A stretch of DNA of 45,620 nucleotides from Acidobacteriota bacterium (GTDB lineage: Bacteria > Acidobacteriota > Vicinamibacteria > Vicinamibacterales > CAVVIG01), in contig JAHFUI010000015.1 in the NCBI GenBank assembly GCA_023265175.1, positions 1-45,620 of the forward strand, given 5' to 3'. Position 1 is the first letter of the stretch, and each line of letters begins with the position of its first letter. Made by a program: the position numbers and the translations under genes. Shown one piece after another: positions 33,780 to 41,536 of the stretch. The notes beneath the pieces were generated by a model, which made no database searches, was not told the DNA's origin, and saw only the letters and a list, made by a program, of their open reading frames with translations.

Positions 33780-33808
33780 TGTAGCACGTTGATAAATATC
33801 GTGCTACA
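33780..33808. promoter_or_regulatory. palindromic operator of the PIN toxin-antitoxin pair
   Basis: Perfect 9-bp arms TGTAGCACG (33780-33788) and CGTGCTACA (33800-33808) around an AT-rich 11-nt centre with TATTTATCA on the minus strand that could hold the -10 element. It lies 10 bp upstream of the antitoxin start, the expected site of autorepression by the ribbon-helix-helix protein. Confidence 0.6.
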
Positions 33809-34056
33809 TCAGTGCGGGTCAGCAGCAGACCGACCAACGGTCAAGACTAAAATGTTTGCAAGGGTTTACTTGCAGATCTGAATGGCCGCAATGTCGCCGG
33901 CATTTGCGTCTGAGGCCTGGGATCGTGCAGTCTGACGAGCTGATACGGATCGCCGCTCAATGGGATGGTCTTGCCGAGGATGGCCCGATCGAGGTGGCGG
34001 TGCTCATTAATCAGCTACGGTTTGTGGATGCGCCGCTTCGGCGGATGAGTCAAAAC

Positions 34057-34150
34057 TGGCGGTGAGGCAGGGATTCGAACCCTGGGTACAGGTTTTAGCC
34101 CGTACAACGGTTTAGCAAACCGCCGCCTTCAGCCTCTCGGCCACCTCACC
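34057..34150 (-). tRNA. serX: tRNA-Ser (anticodon GCU)
   Basis: On the minus strand from 34150: acceptor GGTGAGG, D arm with TGGCCGAGAGGCTGAAGGC, anticodon loop TTGCTAA (GCU) on stem GCGGT/ACCGT, a long variable arm, T-arm GGGTTCGAATCCC and closing CCTCACC, discriminator G and an encoded CCA. The long variable arm and anticodon identify serine. The 5' half is repeated at 43448-43490. The gene symbol is generic. Confidence 0.93.
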
Positions 34151-34364
34151 GCGGAAGCTAAAGTATACGTCGCAGCGCCACTTGTGCGGAAGCGCTTCCA
34201 CGCCACTGTCCCTGGAATTGTCCCTGTCACGCTATCCGATCTGCTCCGATCTACGCTGTCATCGCCGCGTCAAGATCAGCCGATGATTCTTCGATTCGCA
34301 GTGTGCGCGCGCGACCGCTTGGCCTGGAATCGGATCTCCGGTGATATTTGACGTTCCGCAGTCA

Positions 34365-34540
34365 TAGACCACGGCCGGGAAGCGCAGTTGCCCTTTCTCA
34401 TTCGTGCTCACTGTCGCCGTGCCGCCAATCAGCGCTGGCGAGCTGATCCGGACCTGTGCACTCGCGAGGCGCCACCCTGTGCGTCCTTGACGGTGCCGAT
34501 GAGGGTCCCGGTCAACTCCTGTGCGCCAGTCACCCGAGGC
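34365..34540 (-). pseudogene. TonB-dependent receptor N-terminal fragment
   Basis: The minus strand reads AQELTGTLIGTVKDAQGG in one frame and LASAQVRISSPALIGGTATV then STNEKGQLRFPAV in another. Together they form the start of a carboxypeptidase-like N-terminal domain of an acidobacterial TonB-dependent receptor, split by a frameshift near 34475. Neither the signal peptide nor the barrel is present. Confidence 0.6.
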
Positions 34541-34577
34541 CAACTCGGCCGGTAGTCACGTATCAGCTGATGGAGAG

Positions 34578-34790
34578 TGGGAAACGCCGCTTCGGACGGG
34601 AAACCTGCGGGATCCCAATGGTCCACAGTCGACGTTCGCCTCCGAATCATTCATCGACGAACTGGCGGCAGCGGCCAAAGTCGACCCGCTCGCCTTCCGC
34701 CTGAAGCTCCTCACGGCCAGCACCGCCGACGACGGCGGGTTCAAGCGCGCACGTTCCATTGCGGTCGTCAAGGCGGCGGCCGAAGCCTCT
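34578..34790 (+). pseudogene. xanthine dehydrogenase/aldehyde oxidase large subunit, middle fragment
   Basis: TPLRTGNLRDPNGPQSTFAS, ESFIDELAAAAKVDPLAFRL and KLLTASTADDGGFKRARSIA then VVKAAAEAS form an internal stretch of the molybdopterin subunit (the 'R.P....F..E.FIDELA...D P..FRL' region). It does not join the C-terminal fragment at 32766 and has no start or end of its own. Immediately after it, MTVLRRLDSLLEPT at 34827 looks like a 14-residue scrap of a type I methylase. Confidence 0.65.
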
Positions 34791-34939
34791 AGGCAACGCA
34801 GGCCGCCGACGCGTACCATCCTTCCCATGACGGTGCTGCGACGGCTCGACTCGCTGCTCGAGCCAACTGCCTTTCGCGGGGGTGATAAGATTGCCGCGTC
34901 GAGTCGCAGTTTACACTCCGAAGCCGAGCTGCCAGACCC

Positions 34940-36018
34940 GTGTCGAAACGGCACTTCCATAGCGCCGGGCCTTCCGTCAACGTCGATCGCCGTACGAACG
35001 GCCCGGCGATCAGTGCCGCAGCCGAAGCCAGCGTGCGGCAATTCATCGCCAGCGGCGACGATAAGGCGGCGCTCGAACGAACCAAGGAAATTCACAAAGC
35101 CTCTGGCACCACCGCTTCAGAGGCGCTGCTCGTGGATGCGAACGCCGAGCGCATCCGCTCGCTCGTGCGCCGAAATCTGACGCTCGAGGCGCAGTCGCTG
35201 CTCGATCTCGTCCGCCAGCGGTATCCGTCCGCCAGGATGCGACTCGACGCGTCGATGACGCGCCATGTGGCACGGCGCGCATCGCTCGACGAACTGGTGC
35301 GGCCATTGAACGATCCCGCGCTTGACGCCGCACCGCGCGCCGCCATCGAACGTGCTCTTCAGCAAGAGGTCTGCGATCTCGCGGCACTCGCCGGATGCGA
35401 AGCCCTTCCTGTGGACCATCCACTGCGACAGGCTGCGTCGGCGCTCGAGCGGGCGTTCGTCGCGGCGACGAGCGGACCGATCGCCGAAGACACGCTCGCG
35501 CTGCCCGAGGTGTCCCGTCGCAGTCCGCTCGCGCCGTGGAAAATGCTCGTGAGAGCGATCGCGAGCTTTTACGTCGGCGACGAAGAATCCTGCGACCGCC
35601 ATCTTGGTGCAATCAGTCCAGAGTCAGCGCCGGCGCGCCTGGTTCCGGCAATTCAGGCGATGCTCAGAGGCGAAGCCGCCGCGCCGCTGACTCCCGCAGC
35701 GGCGGCCCTCAAGATGCGAGTCACTGGAAATTCAACGGCGCTGCGGAGCGCGCTCGAGGCGCTGGATCAGGCCTTTGCGTTGGGCAGTAAAGGCCGCATC
35801 CTCAAAGCGATTCGGCCAGCAGTACAGGCGTGCCGGCAAAACTCGCCCAGCCAGCTCGAATCGCTCCGGCAGCTGATCTCGGTGCGGTGCGCGGTGGCCG
35901 ATCTGGAACCGGCGGGGGTCACGGCGGCCATGGGCGGACCGAGCCGCCACGACGCGGCCTTTCTGCAATTGCTGGCGCGCGGGATGGAGGAGACGCGGGA
36001 TCCGGAAAAGATCGTCGG
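34940..36018 (+). pseudogene. TPR-like protein, 3' half deleted, fused to an Hsp70 remnant
   Basis: From a GTG at 34940, about 360 codons: FHSAGPSVNVDRRTNGPAIS, AAAEASVRQFIASGDDKAAL, LVRRNLTLEAQSLLDLVRQR, HPLRQAASALERAFVAATSG, SALEALDQAFALGSKGRILK, LQLLARGMEETRDPEKIV. It is helical and alanine-rich, without enzyme motifs, resembling the large TPR-type protein I recall beside Hsp70-like genes in acidobacteria. At about 36018 it breaks off and the sequence continues as Hsp70 in another frame; the own frame ends at TGA 36032-36034. The stable protein could still be made, but its C-terminal part is lost. Confidence 0.6.
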
Positions 36019-36021
36019 GGC

Positions 36022-37107
36022 CTGCAGGACTTGAGGATCCGCGAGGAAGCCCTCATCGTCGAAAGCGGCCGGCCCCTGCACCTCGACATCGAGGTCTCGC
36101 GCGACGATTACGAAGCGCTGATTCGCCCGCTCGTCGAGTCGACGCTGGATAGCACATCGAAGGCGCTCCAGGACGCCGGGATAACGCCGAGTGCGCGGGA
36201 TGCCATCCTGCTCGTGGGCGGTTCCACCCGGACGCCGTTGGTCGCCACACTCCTCAGCGAGCGGACCGGGCTCCAACCGCGCCAGGAGGTGCACCCGGAT
36301 CTCTGCGTGGCGCTCGGTGCGGGCGTGCTGGCGTCGCGTCTGGCGGGGCACGCGATCGAGCGAGTTCTGGTCGATGTGTCTCCGTACTCGTTCGGCGTCT
36401 CCTATCTTGGTGAGCGTGGTGGAGTGCCGTATCCGCACTGCTACCGTCCCATCATCCAACGCAACACGCCTCTGCCGTTGACGCGCACCGAGCGATACGC
36501 GACGACCTATCCATATCAGACCGTGGTCAGTATCCAGGTCTATCAGGGAGACGATGAGGATGCGTTGAAGAATGTGCCGGTTGGGGATTTCCGCGTCGAG
36601 GGTCTGATGGCCATTGAAGAGCCGAATGAGATCCTCTGCCGCATGCACCTCGACCTGGACGGGATTCTCGAGGTCACGGCCGTGGAAAAGCAGACCGGCA
36701 AATCCAAACACATCACGATCGCCAACGCGCTTCGCGCGAAGACCGCTGACGAGATCGCGGCGGGACGCAAGCGCATTCGAGAGCTGTACGAATCGCGCGC
36801 CGAGATGGTGGAGCAAGACTGGGAGACGTCCGAGGAGGTCGACGAGATTCCGGAATCAGGCGCGCTCGAGGTCCGCGACCTCCACGAGCCCGCGGTGGTT
36901 GACACGGTGCCGGCGCGAGGGGACCGCGCGATTGAAGTGCGGCATCTGCTGGAGCGCTCGCGCCGGTTGCTCGATCAGATGCACGCCGAGGATCGTGAGG
37001 AAGCCATCGGCCTCCACGAACGGATCGAGGCGGGCAACGAGGCCGCGCTGCGGGATGCCTCGCGGGCGCTCGGGGAGCTGCTGTTCTTCGTCGAGGGTCA
37101 GGACTAA
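36022..37107 (+). pseudogene. Hsp70/DnaK-like protein lacking most of the ATPase domain
   Basis: It begins abruptly LQDLRIREEALIVESGRPLH, LDIEVSRDDYEALIRPLVES, then ALQDAGITPSARDAILLVGG then STRTPLV, the VGGSTR motif that closes the nucleotide-binding domain, and HPDLCVALGAGVLASRLAG. The substrate-binding domain follows (VDVSPYSFGVSYLGERGGVP, IIQRNTPLPLTRTERYATTY, VSIQVYQGDDEDALKNVPVG). The N-terminal phosphate-binding half (DLGTTNS etc., about 260 residues) is missing, removed by the deletion that joined it to the TPR gene. Without it no ATPase cycle is possible. The frame extends upstream inside the TPR gene in the wrong register. Confidence 0.75.
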
Positions 37108-37113
37108 CAGCCC

Positions 37114-37431
37114 GTGGTGATGATCGCTCCGAGCCAGTGCCCGGTCTGCCAGGCGCGCTTTCGAAAAGCGCGTGTGTGCTCGCGCTGCGGCGTGGATCTG
37201 GGACCGCTGATGCGTCTGGCCGTCAGCGCCTGGCGGCTGCGTCAAACGGCGCGGCGAGCGCTCGACGCCGGGAGCTTCGAGTGGGCGCTGAACCTGGCTT
37301 CGGAAGCCCAACGCCTGCATCGCACACCGCGTGGAGAATCCTTGAGAAGGTTGAGCGCATGGTTGAACGCTGAATGCTCTGGACCATCTTTCCGGAGCGT
37401 CTGTCAGGAAGACAACCTCGATCAGACCTGA
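37114..37431 (+). CDS. zinc-ribbon protein of the Hsp70 cluster
   Basis: 105 residues from GTG 37114, 6 bp after the Hsp70 stop. CPVCQARFRKARVCSRCGVD shows two CxxC knuckles (rubredoxin-like zinc ribbon), then a helical TPR-like part LRQTARRALDAGSFEWALNL then ASEAQRLHRTPRGESLRRLS. The last 25 residues look unrelated. It overlaps the SNF2 helicase frame if that starts upstream. It presumably belongs to the same operon as the Hsp70 protein. Function unknown. Confidence 0.65.
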   Translation: MVMIAPSQCPVCQARFRKARVCSRCGVDLGPLMRLAVSAWRLRQTARRALDAGSFEWALNLASEAQRLHRTPRGESLRRLSAWLNAECSGPSFRSVCQEDNLDQT

Positions 37432-37505
37432 GCATCACCAACTTCGCGTGGTCGCATGTTTGCGGCACCCGTATCCCGCGTGTGGAGCTGAATCGCTTGA
37501 CGAGT

Positions 37506-40295
37506 GTGTCGACAACCGCGCTCGCCCCCGCCCTGACGCCCCATGGCCGCCTGGTGCTCGCGCCGGTGGATGATGCACCGGCGCTGCCGGCGGATCTGTC
37601 GCGCAGGCTCGAGGAATCCTTTGCGCGCGGATCGGGCCACGGCCTGCTGCAGCTCGGCGCGGCGGAAGTGGAAACCGCGCTGCCGCCGGCGCTCGCCTAC
37701 TGGCGCGAGTTTGGCGCGCGCTACGTCACCGCCGTGTGCACCCGGCCGGACGTCGAGGGCCCAGAGCACGCGCCGATCCCAACGACGGTCCCAACGCCGC
37801 CAATCGCCGAGCTCGAGGCCATCGCGTGTTCCGCACCGCCGATGACCGGCGCGGAGTACTTGACAGCGTCCGTGCTGCAAACGCTGTGGGACGCCACCGA
37901 CGCGGCGTTTCAGTCCGAGCTCGCCCTGTCGAAGTCCTCGGTTCAGGACTTCTTGAAGAGCAGGAGCTCGGCCTGGAACCTGGTCGGCCGCGTCCACTTC
38001 AATCTCGCCGAGAATCGCCGGGACGACGAGGCGCCGTTTGCATTCCTCGCGACCTACACGACGCGGTTGTCGGCGCACGCCAAGGCCCAGCACCTTCCGC
38101 TCGGTCGGGCGCTCAGCGAGTACGCGGGCGCGGCGAATAAGTCCCGACTGCTGTCACTTCTCTTGCCGGTGCAGCGCGCGGCCGAGCAGTGTGCCTGGCT
38201 CAAAACGATGGTCGACGCCGGCGAGATCTTTCATCCGTTGCGATGGACGCCCGCGGAAGCCTTTCAACTCCTGACCGATCTTCCCCGCCTTGAATCAGCG
38301 GGCGTCATCGTCCGCGTGCCCGGCACGTGGCGCGCGAACCGCCCGCCGCGTCCCCAGGTCAGCGTGACAGTGGGCGGCAAGCCGCCCTCGGGCATGGGCA
38401 AGGATGCCCTTCTCGATTTCCGGATGGACGTCACACTCGACGGCGAGCGGCTGACGACAGCCGAAATTGCGGAGTTGCTCGCGGCATCTGACGGCCTGCA
38501 CCTGGTTCGCGGTCGCTTTGTCGAGGTGGATCGCGACAAGCTCGGCCGGATGCTCGACGAGCTCCGCCAGGTGGAGCGAACCGCGCAGGAAACCGGCCTC
38601 AGCTTTGCCGAGGCGATGCGCCTGCTCGCCGGCGCGAACATCTCGGACGCCGCGGCGGATCGCTCCGACGCGCCCGACTGGACACGCATCGCCGCCGGTC
38701 CGTGGCTCGCGAAGACGCTCGATGCGCTTCGTCATCCGGAAGCGCTCGCACGGGTCGATCCCGGCGACGCCCTGAAGACGTCGCTCCGTCCGTATCAGCA
38801 GGCAGGATTGCAGTGGCTGCATCTGCTGTCCGGGCTCGGCCTCGGCGCGTGCCTCGCCGACGACATGGGGCTGGGCAAGACGATGCAGGTGCTGGCGCTG
38901 TTGCTGATCCTGCAAAAGACTCCCGGCGCGAGCGGCGCGGGGCGTAGGGGCCCCGCAAGCGAAGCGGCGTGGAGCGGGGGAGGGGCCCCGCGACTAAACG
39001 AAGATGGGAGGCGGACGAGCGTCCTCGTGGCGCCGGCCTCGCTCATTGCCAACTGGGCGTCGGAGATCGCACGCTTCGCGCCGAGCCTGCGAGCGCTCGT
39101 CGCGCATCCGTCGGAGATGTCGAGCGCGGATCTGGCGGCGCTCGACGCGAATCGACTCGCAGAGGTCGATCTCGTGATCACGAGCTACGGCACGCTCCTG
39201 CGTGCGCCCGCGCTGCTGACAAACAAGTGGCGCCTGGCGGTGCTGGACGAAGCGCAAGCCATCAAGAATCCGGGCGCCAGGCAAACGCGGATCGCCAAGC
39301 AGCTCGACGCGGGGGCGCGGATCGCGCTCACCGGCACACCCGTCGAGAATCGGCTCGGCGACCTCTGGTCCATTTTCGACTTCATCAACCCGGGCCTGCT
39401 CGGGTCCGACAAGGAGTTCGCGCGCTTCACCGAACGCCTCGAGGCGAGGCCACAGAATCCCTACGGACCGCTGCGCGAGCTGGTTCGTCCCTACATTCTC
39501 AGACGACTGAAGACGGACAAGTCGGTGATTGCCGATTTGCCGGACAAGACGGAGGTCAAGGCGTTTTGCTCGCTCACGCGGGCGCAGGCGGCGCTTTACC
39601 AGCAAGGGGTGACAGAGCTGTCCACCGAGTTGGCGGCAACCGACGGGATCAAACGCAAGGGCGTCGTGCTCGCGTTCCTGATGCGCTTCAAGCAGATATG
39701 CAATCATCCATCGCAGTGGCTCCGTGATGGCACATGGGCGGAGACCGACAGCGGCAAACTGGTGCGCCTGCGCGAGATCGCCGAGGTCATTGCCGCGAAG
39801 CAGGAAAAGGTGCTGCTGTTCACGCAATTCCGCGAGGCGGCGGGCCCGCTGGCCGCCTTTCTCGGATCGGTATTCGGCCGTCCCGGACTTCTACTCCACG
39901 GCGCGACGCCGGTGAAGACGCGCCAGTCGCTCGTGCGGCAATTCCAGGAAGACGAGGCCGTGCCGTTCTTCGTGCTGTCTCTCAAGGCCGGCGGCGCGGG
40001 TCTGAATCTTACGGCGGCCTCGCACGTGATTCACTTCGATCGATGGTGGAACCCGGCGGTGGAGAATCAGGCGACCGACCGCGCCTTCCGGATCGGGCAG
40101 ACGAAGAACGTGCTCGTGCACAAGTTCTTGTGCCGGGGGACGGTCGAGGAGAAAATCGACCAGCTCATCGACTCGAAGCGGCAGCTCTCGCAGGATCTGC
40201 TGGAAGGCGGCGGCGAGCTGCTGTTGACCGAGATGAAAGACGACGATCTGTTGAAACTCGTGGCGCTCGACGTTCACGCTGTCTTGCAGGAGTGA
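37506..40295 (+). CDS. SNF2-family DEAD/H helicase
   Basis: About 929 residues. The N-terminal 430 residues hold the bacterial SNF2-associated region. Then LRPYQQAGLQWLHLLSGLGL, Walker A DDMGLGKTMQVLALLLIL (Lys near 458), the LVAPASLIANWASEIARFAP motif, DEAQ box LDEAQAIKNPGARQTRIAKQ, TGTPVENRLGDLWSIFDFIN, and the C-terminal helicase motifs LFTQFREAAGPLAAFLGSVF, LKAGGAGLNLTAASHVIHFD, RWWNPAVENQATDRAFRIGQ. All motor motifs are intact. GTG 37506 is chosen because the protein similarity begins there; an ATG at 37374 would overlap the previous gene. It contains an in-frame repeat insertion after the Walker A region. It forms an operon with the SWIM-domain gene 3 bp downstream, a common pair thought to remodel DNA-protein complexes. 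Confidence 0.9.
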   Translation: MSTTALAPALTPHGRLVLAPVDDAPALPADLSRRLEESFARGSGHGLLQLGAAEVETALPPALAYWREFGARYVTAVCTRPDVEGPEHAPIPTTVPTPPIAELEAIACSAPPMTGAEYLTASVLQTLWDATDAAFQSELALSKSSVQDFLKSRSSAWNLVGRVHFNLAENRRDDEAPFAFLATYTTRLSAHAKAQHLPLGRALSEYAGAANKSRLLSLLLPVQRAAEQCAWLKTMVDAGEIFHPLRWTPAEAFQLLTDLPRLESAGVIVRVPGTWRANRPPRPQVSVTVGGKPPSGMGKDALLDFRMDVTLDGERLTTAEIAELLAASDGLHLVRGRFVEVDRDKLGRMLDELRQVERTAQETGLSFAEAMRLLAGANISDAAADRSDAPDWTRIAAGPWLAKTLDALRHPEALARVDPGDALKTSLRPYQQAGLQWLHLLSGLGLGACLADDMGLGKTMQVLALLLILQKTPGASGAGRRGPASEAAWSGGGAPRLNEDGRRTSVLVAPASLIANWASEIARFAPSLRALVAHPSEMSSADLAALDANRLAEVDLVITSYGTLLRAPALLTNKWRLAVLDEAQAIKNPGARQTRIAKQLDAGARIALTGTPVENRLGDLWSIFDFINPGLLGSDKEFARFTERLEARPQNPYGPLRELVRPYILRRLKTDKSVIADLPDKTEVKAFCSLTRAQAALYQQGVTELSTELAATDGIKRKGVVLAFLMRFKQICNHPSQWLRDGTWAETDSGKLVRLREIAEVIAAKQEKVLLFTQFREAAGPLAAFLGSVFGRPGLLLHGATPVKTRQSLVRQFQEDEAVPFFVLSLKAGGAGLNLTAASHVIHFDRWWNPAVENQATDRAFRIGQTKNVLVHKFLCRGTVEEKIDQLIDSKRQLSQDLLEGGGELLLTEMKDDDLLKLVALDVHAVLQE
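38935..39010. repeat. in-frame GC-rich repeat inserted in the SNF2 helicase gene
   Basis: Contains GGGGCCCCGC twice, flanking AAGCGAAGCGGCGTGGAGCG, and codes for a linker GASGAGRRGPASEAAWSGGG between the Walker A helix and the next conserved strand (RRTSVLVAPASL). The linker has no counterpart in the family pattern as I know it. It looks like a dispersed intergenic-type repeat that landed in frame. Confidence 0.5.
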
Positions 40296-40298
40296 CCG

Positions 40299-41099
40299 AT
40301 GGCTTATTACGACGACTTCGGTTGGAGACCCTACGTGCCCGTCGCCGCGCGCCGCCGGCAGGCCGCCAAGCGGCTGGCGCAGCTCAAGAAGAAGGGCCGC
40401 GAGGCCTCGCCGGTTGTCATCGACGGCCGCAAGATCGCCACGACGTTCTGGGGCGAGGCCTGGTGTGAAAACCTGGAGCGCTACAGCGACTTCGCGAACC
40501 GGCTGCCGCGCGGGCGCACGTATGTCCGCAACGGGTCGGTCGTGGACCTGCGGATCGCACCCGGCGCGGTGACCGCGCTCGTCAGCGGGTCGGACATCTA
40601 CGAAATCAAGATGACGGTGTCGGCCGTCCCGCCCGCCCGCTGGCGGGCCATCTGCAAGGCGTGTGCGGGCGCCGTCGACTCGGTCGTCGAGCTGCTGCAG
40701 GGACGGCTGTCAAAGGGCGTGATGGCGCGCATGTGCGAGCCAAAGACCGGTCTCTTCCCCTCGCCACAGGAGATCACGTTCGCGTGCAGTTGCCCGGACT
40801 GGGCGTCGATGTGCAAGCACATTGCGGCCGTGCTCTACGGCATCGGCGCGCGGCTCGACGAACAGCCCGATCTGTTGTTCCTGTTGAGAAAAGTAGACCA
40901 CCAGGATCTCGTCGCGAAGGCGGGATCGGATCTGTCGCGGACCAAGAAGGTGCGGGCGGGCAAGGTGCTCGATACCGGAGATCTGTCGGAGATATTTGGA
41001 ATCGAGATGGCAAGCCACGCGACGCCGGCACCATCGGCGACCGCGCGCGCCGCGAAGAAGCCTCGTGCGTCTTCGACGGCCGCGGTGCGGCGGCGCTGA
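40299..41099 (+). CDS. SWIM zinc-finger protein
   Basis: 266 residues. N-terminal MAYYDDFGWRPYVPVAARRR then KRLAQLKKKG and FWGEAWCENLERYSDFANRL, PRGRTYVRNGSVVDLRIAPG. The zinc ligands are in ITFACSCPDWASMCKHIAAV (CxC...CxH), the SWIM signature. A basic alanine-rich tail follows (ARAAKKPRASSTAAVRRR). It begins 3 bp after the SNF2 helicase stop. SWIM proteins are found beside SNF2 helicases in many bacteria and probably supply DNA or protein contacts. Confidence 0.9.
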   Translation: MAYYDDFGWRPYVPVAARRRQAAKRLAQLKKKGREASPVVIDGRKIATTFWGEAWCENLERYSDFANRLPRGRTYVRNGSVVDLRIAPGAVTALVSGSDIYEIKMTVSAVPPARWRAICKACAGAVDSVVELLQGRLSKGVMARMCEPKTGLFPSPQEITFACSCPDWASMCKHIAAVLYGIGARLDEQPDLLFLLRKVDHQDLVAKAGSDLSRTKKVRAGKVLDTGDLSEIFGIEMASHATPAPSATARAAKKPRASSTAAVRRR

Positions 41100-41234
41100 T
41101 CAACGGCGCCAAGACTTCGCCTCTGGAGCCAACGGCGGCCAGATCGCCGAATGGGTCAATTTCAGGAGGGGGGTTCCCATTACAACATTCAACCCGTATC
41201 TGGTAGGAAACTTAGATCTGTACACAAGTAATAG

Positions 41235-41263
41235 TTGTTATTTTGCGTGCTGTTTGCTATTGT
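41235..41263 (+). promoter_or_regulatory. candidate sigma-70 promoter in an AT-rich leader
   Basis: TTGTTA (41235-41240), 17 nt, TATTGT (41258-41263), in a markedly AT-rich patch (about 41180-41290) within the 437-bp gap 41100-41536 that otherwise holds no recognisable gene. It lies about 275 bp upstream of the ParA-like gene. A long leader would result. Confidence 0.35.
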
Positions 41264-41536
41264 TCTGCTTACATTAGTCAAGGCCAAGTTGACGAAAGCG
41301 AGTCGGCGCGGCACCGCAACCCCCCGGAATCGGAGGCGTCAACGCCCGCCAAACCGGTCGGCGTCGGCAATCGGTCCGCCCACGAGTCCCCGAACCGCTT
41401 TCGTCCGACTCCGTTCCACTCTGGGGCGCGACCACCATCAACCGATCCTTTCTGCCGACGACTCACGAGTCCGTCCGACGTGCTCACGATCTTGTGGAGG
41501 GCAGGAACGATCCGACACAAGGGAAGGACATACCTT

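Noticed and set aside
33925-34065. 46-codon ORF ending LINQLRFVDAPLRRMSQNWR just before tRNA-Ser
   Set aside because: It has no recognised family and its stop lies inside the tRNA 3' end on the other strand. The composition is coding-like, so it may be a truncated gene, but support is too thin.
34827-34870. MTVLRRLDSLLEPT, similar to the start of a type I restriction methylase subunit
   Set aside because: Only 14 residues match, no other R-M sequence follows, and the frame continues as unrelated sequence.
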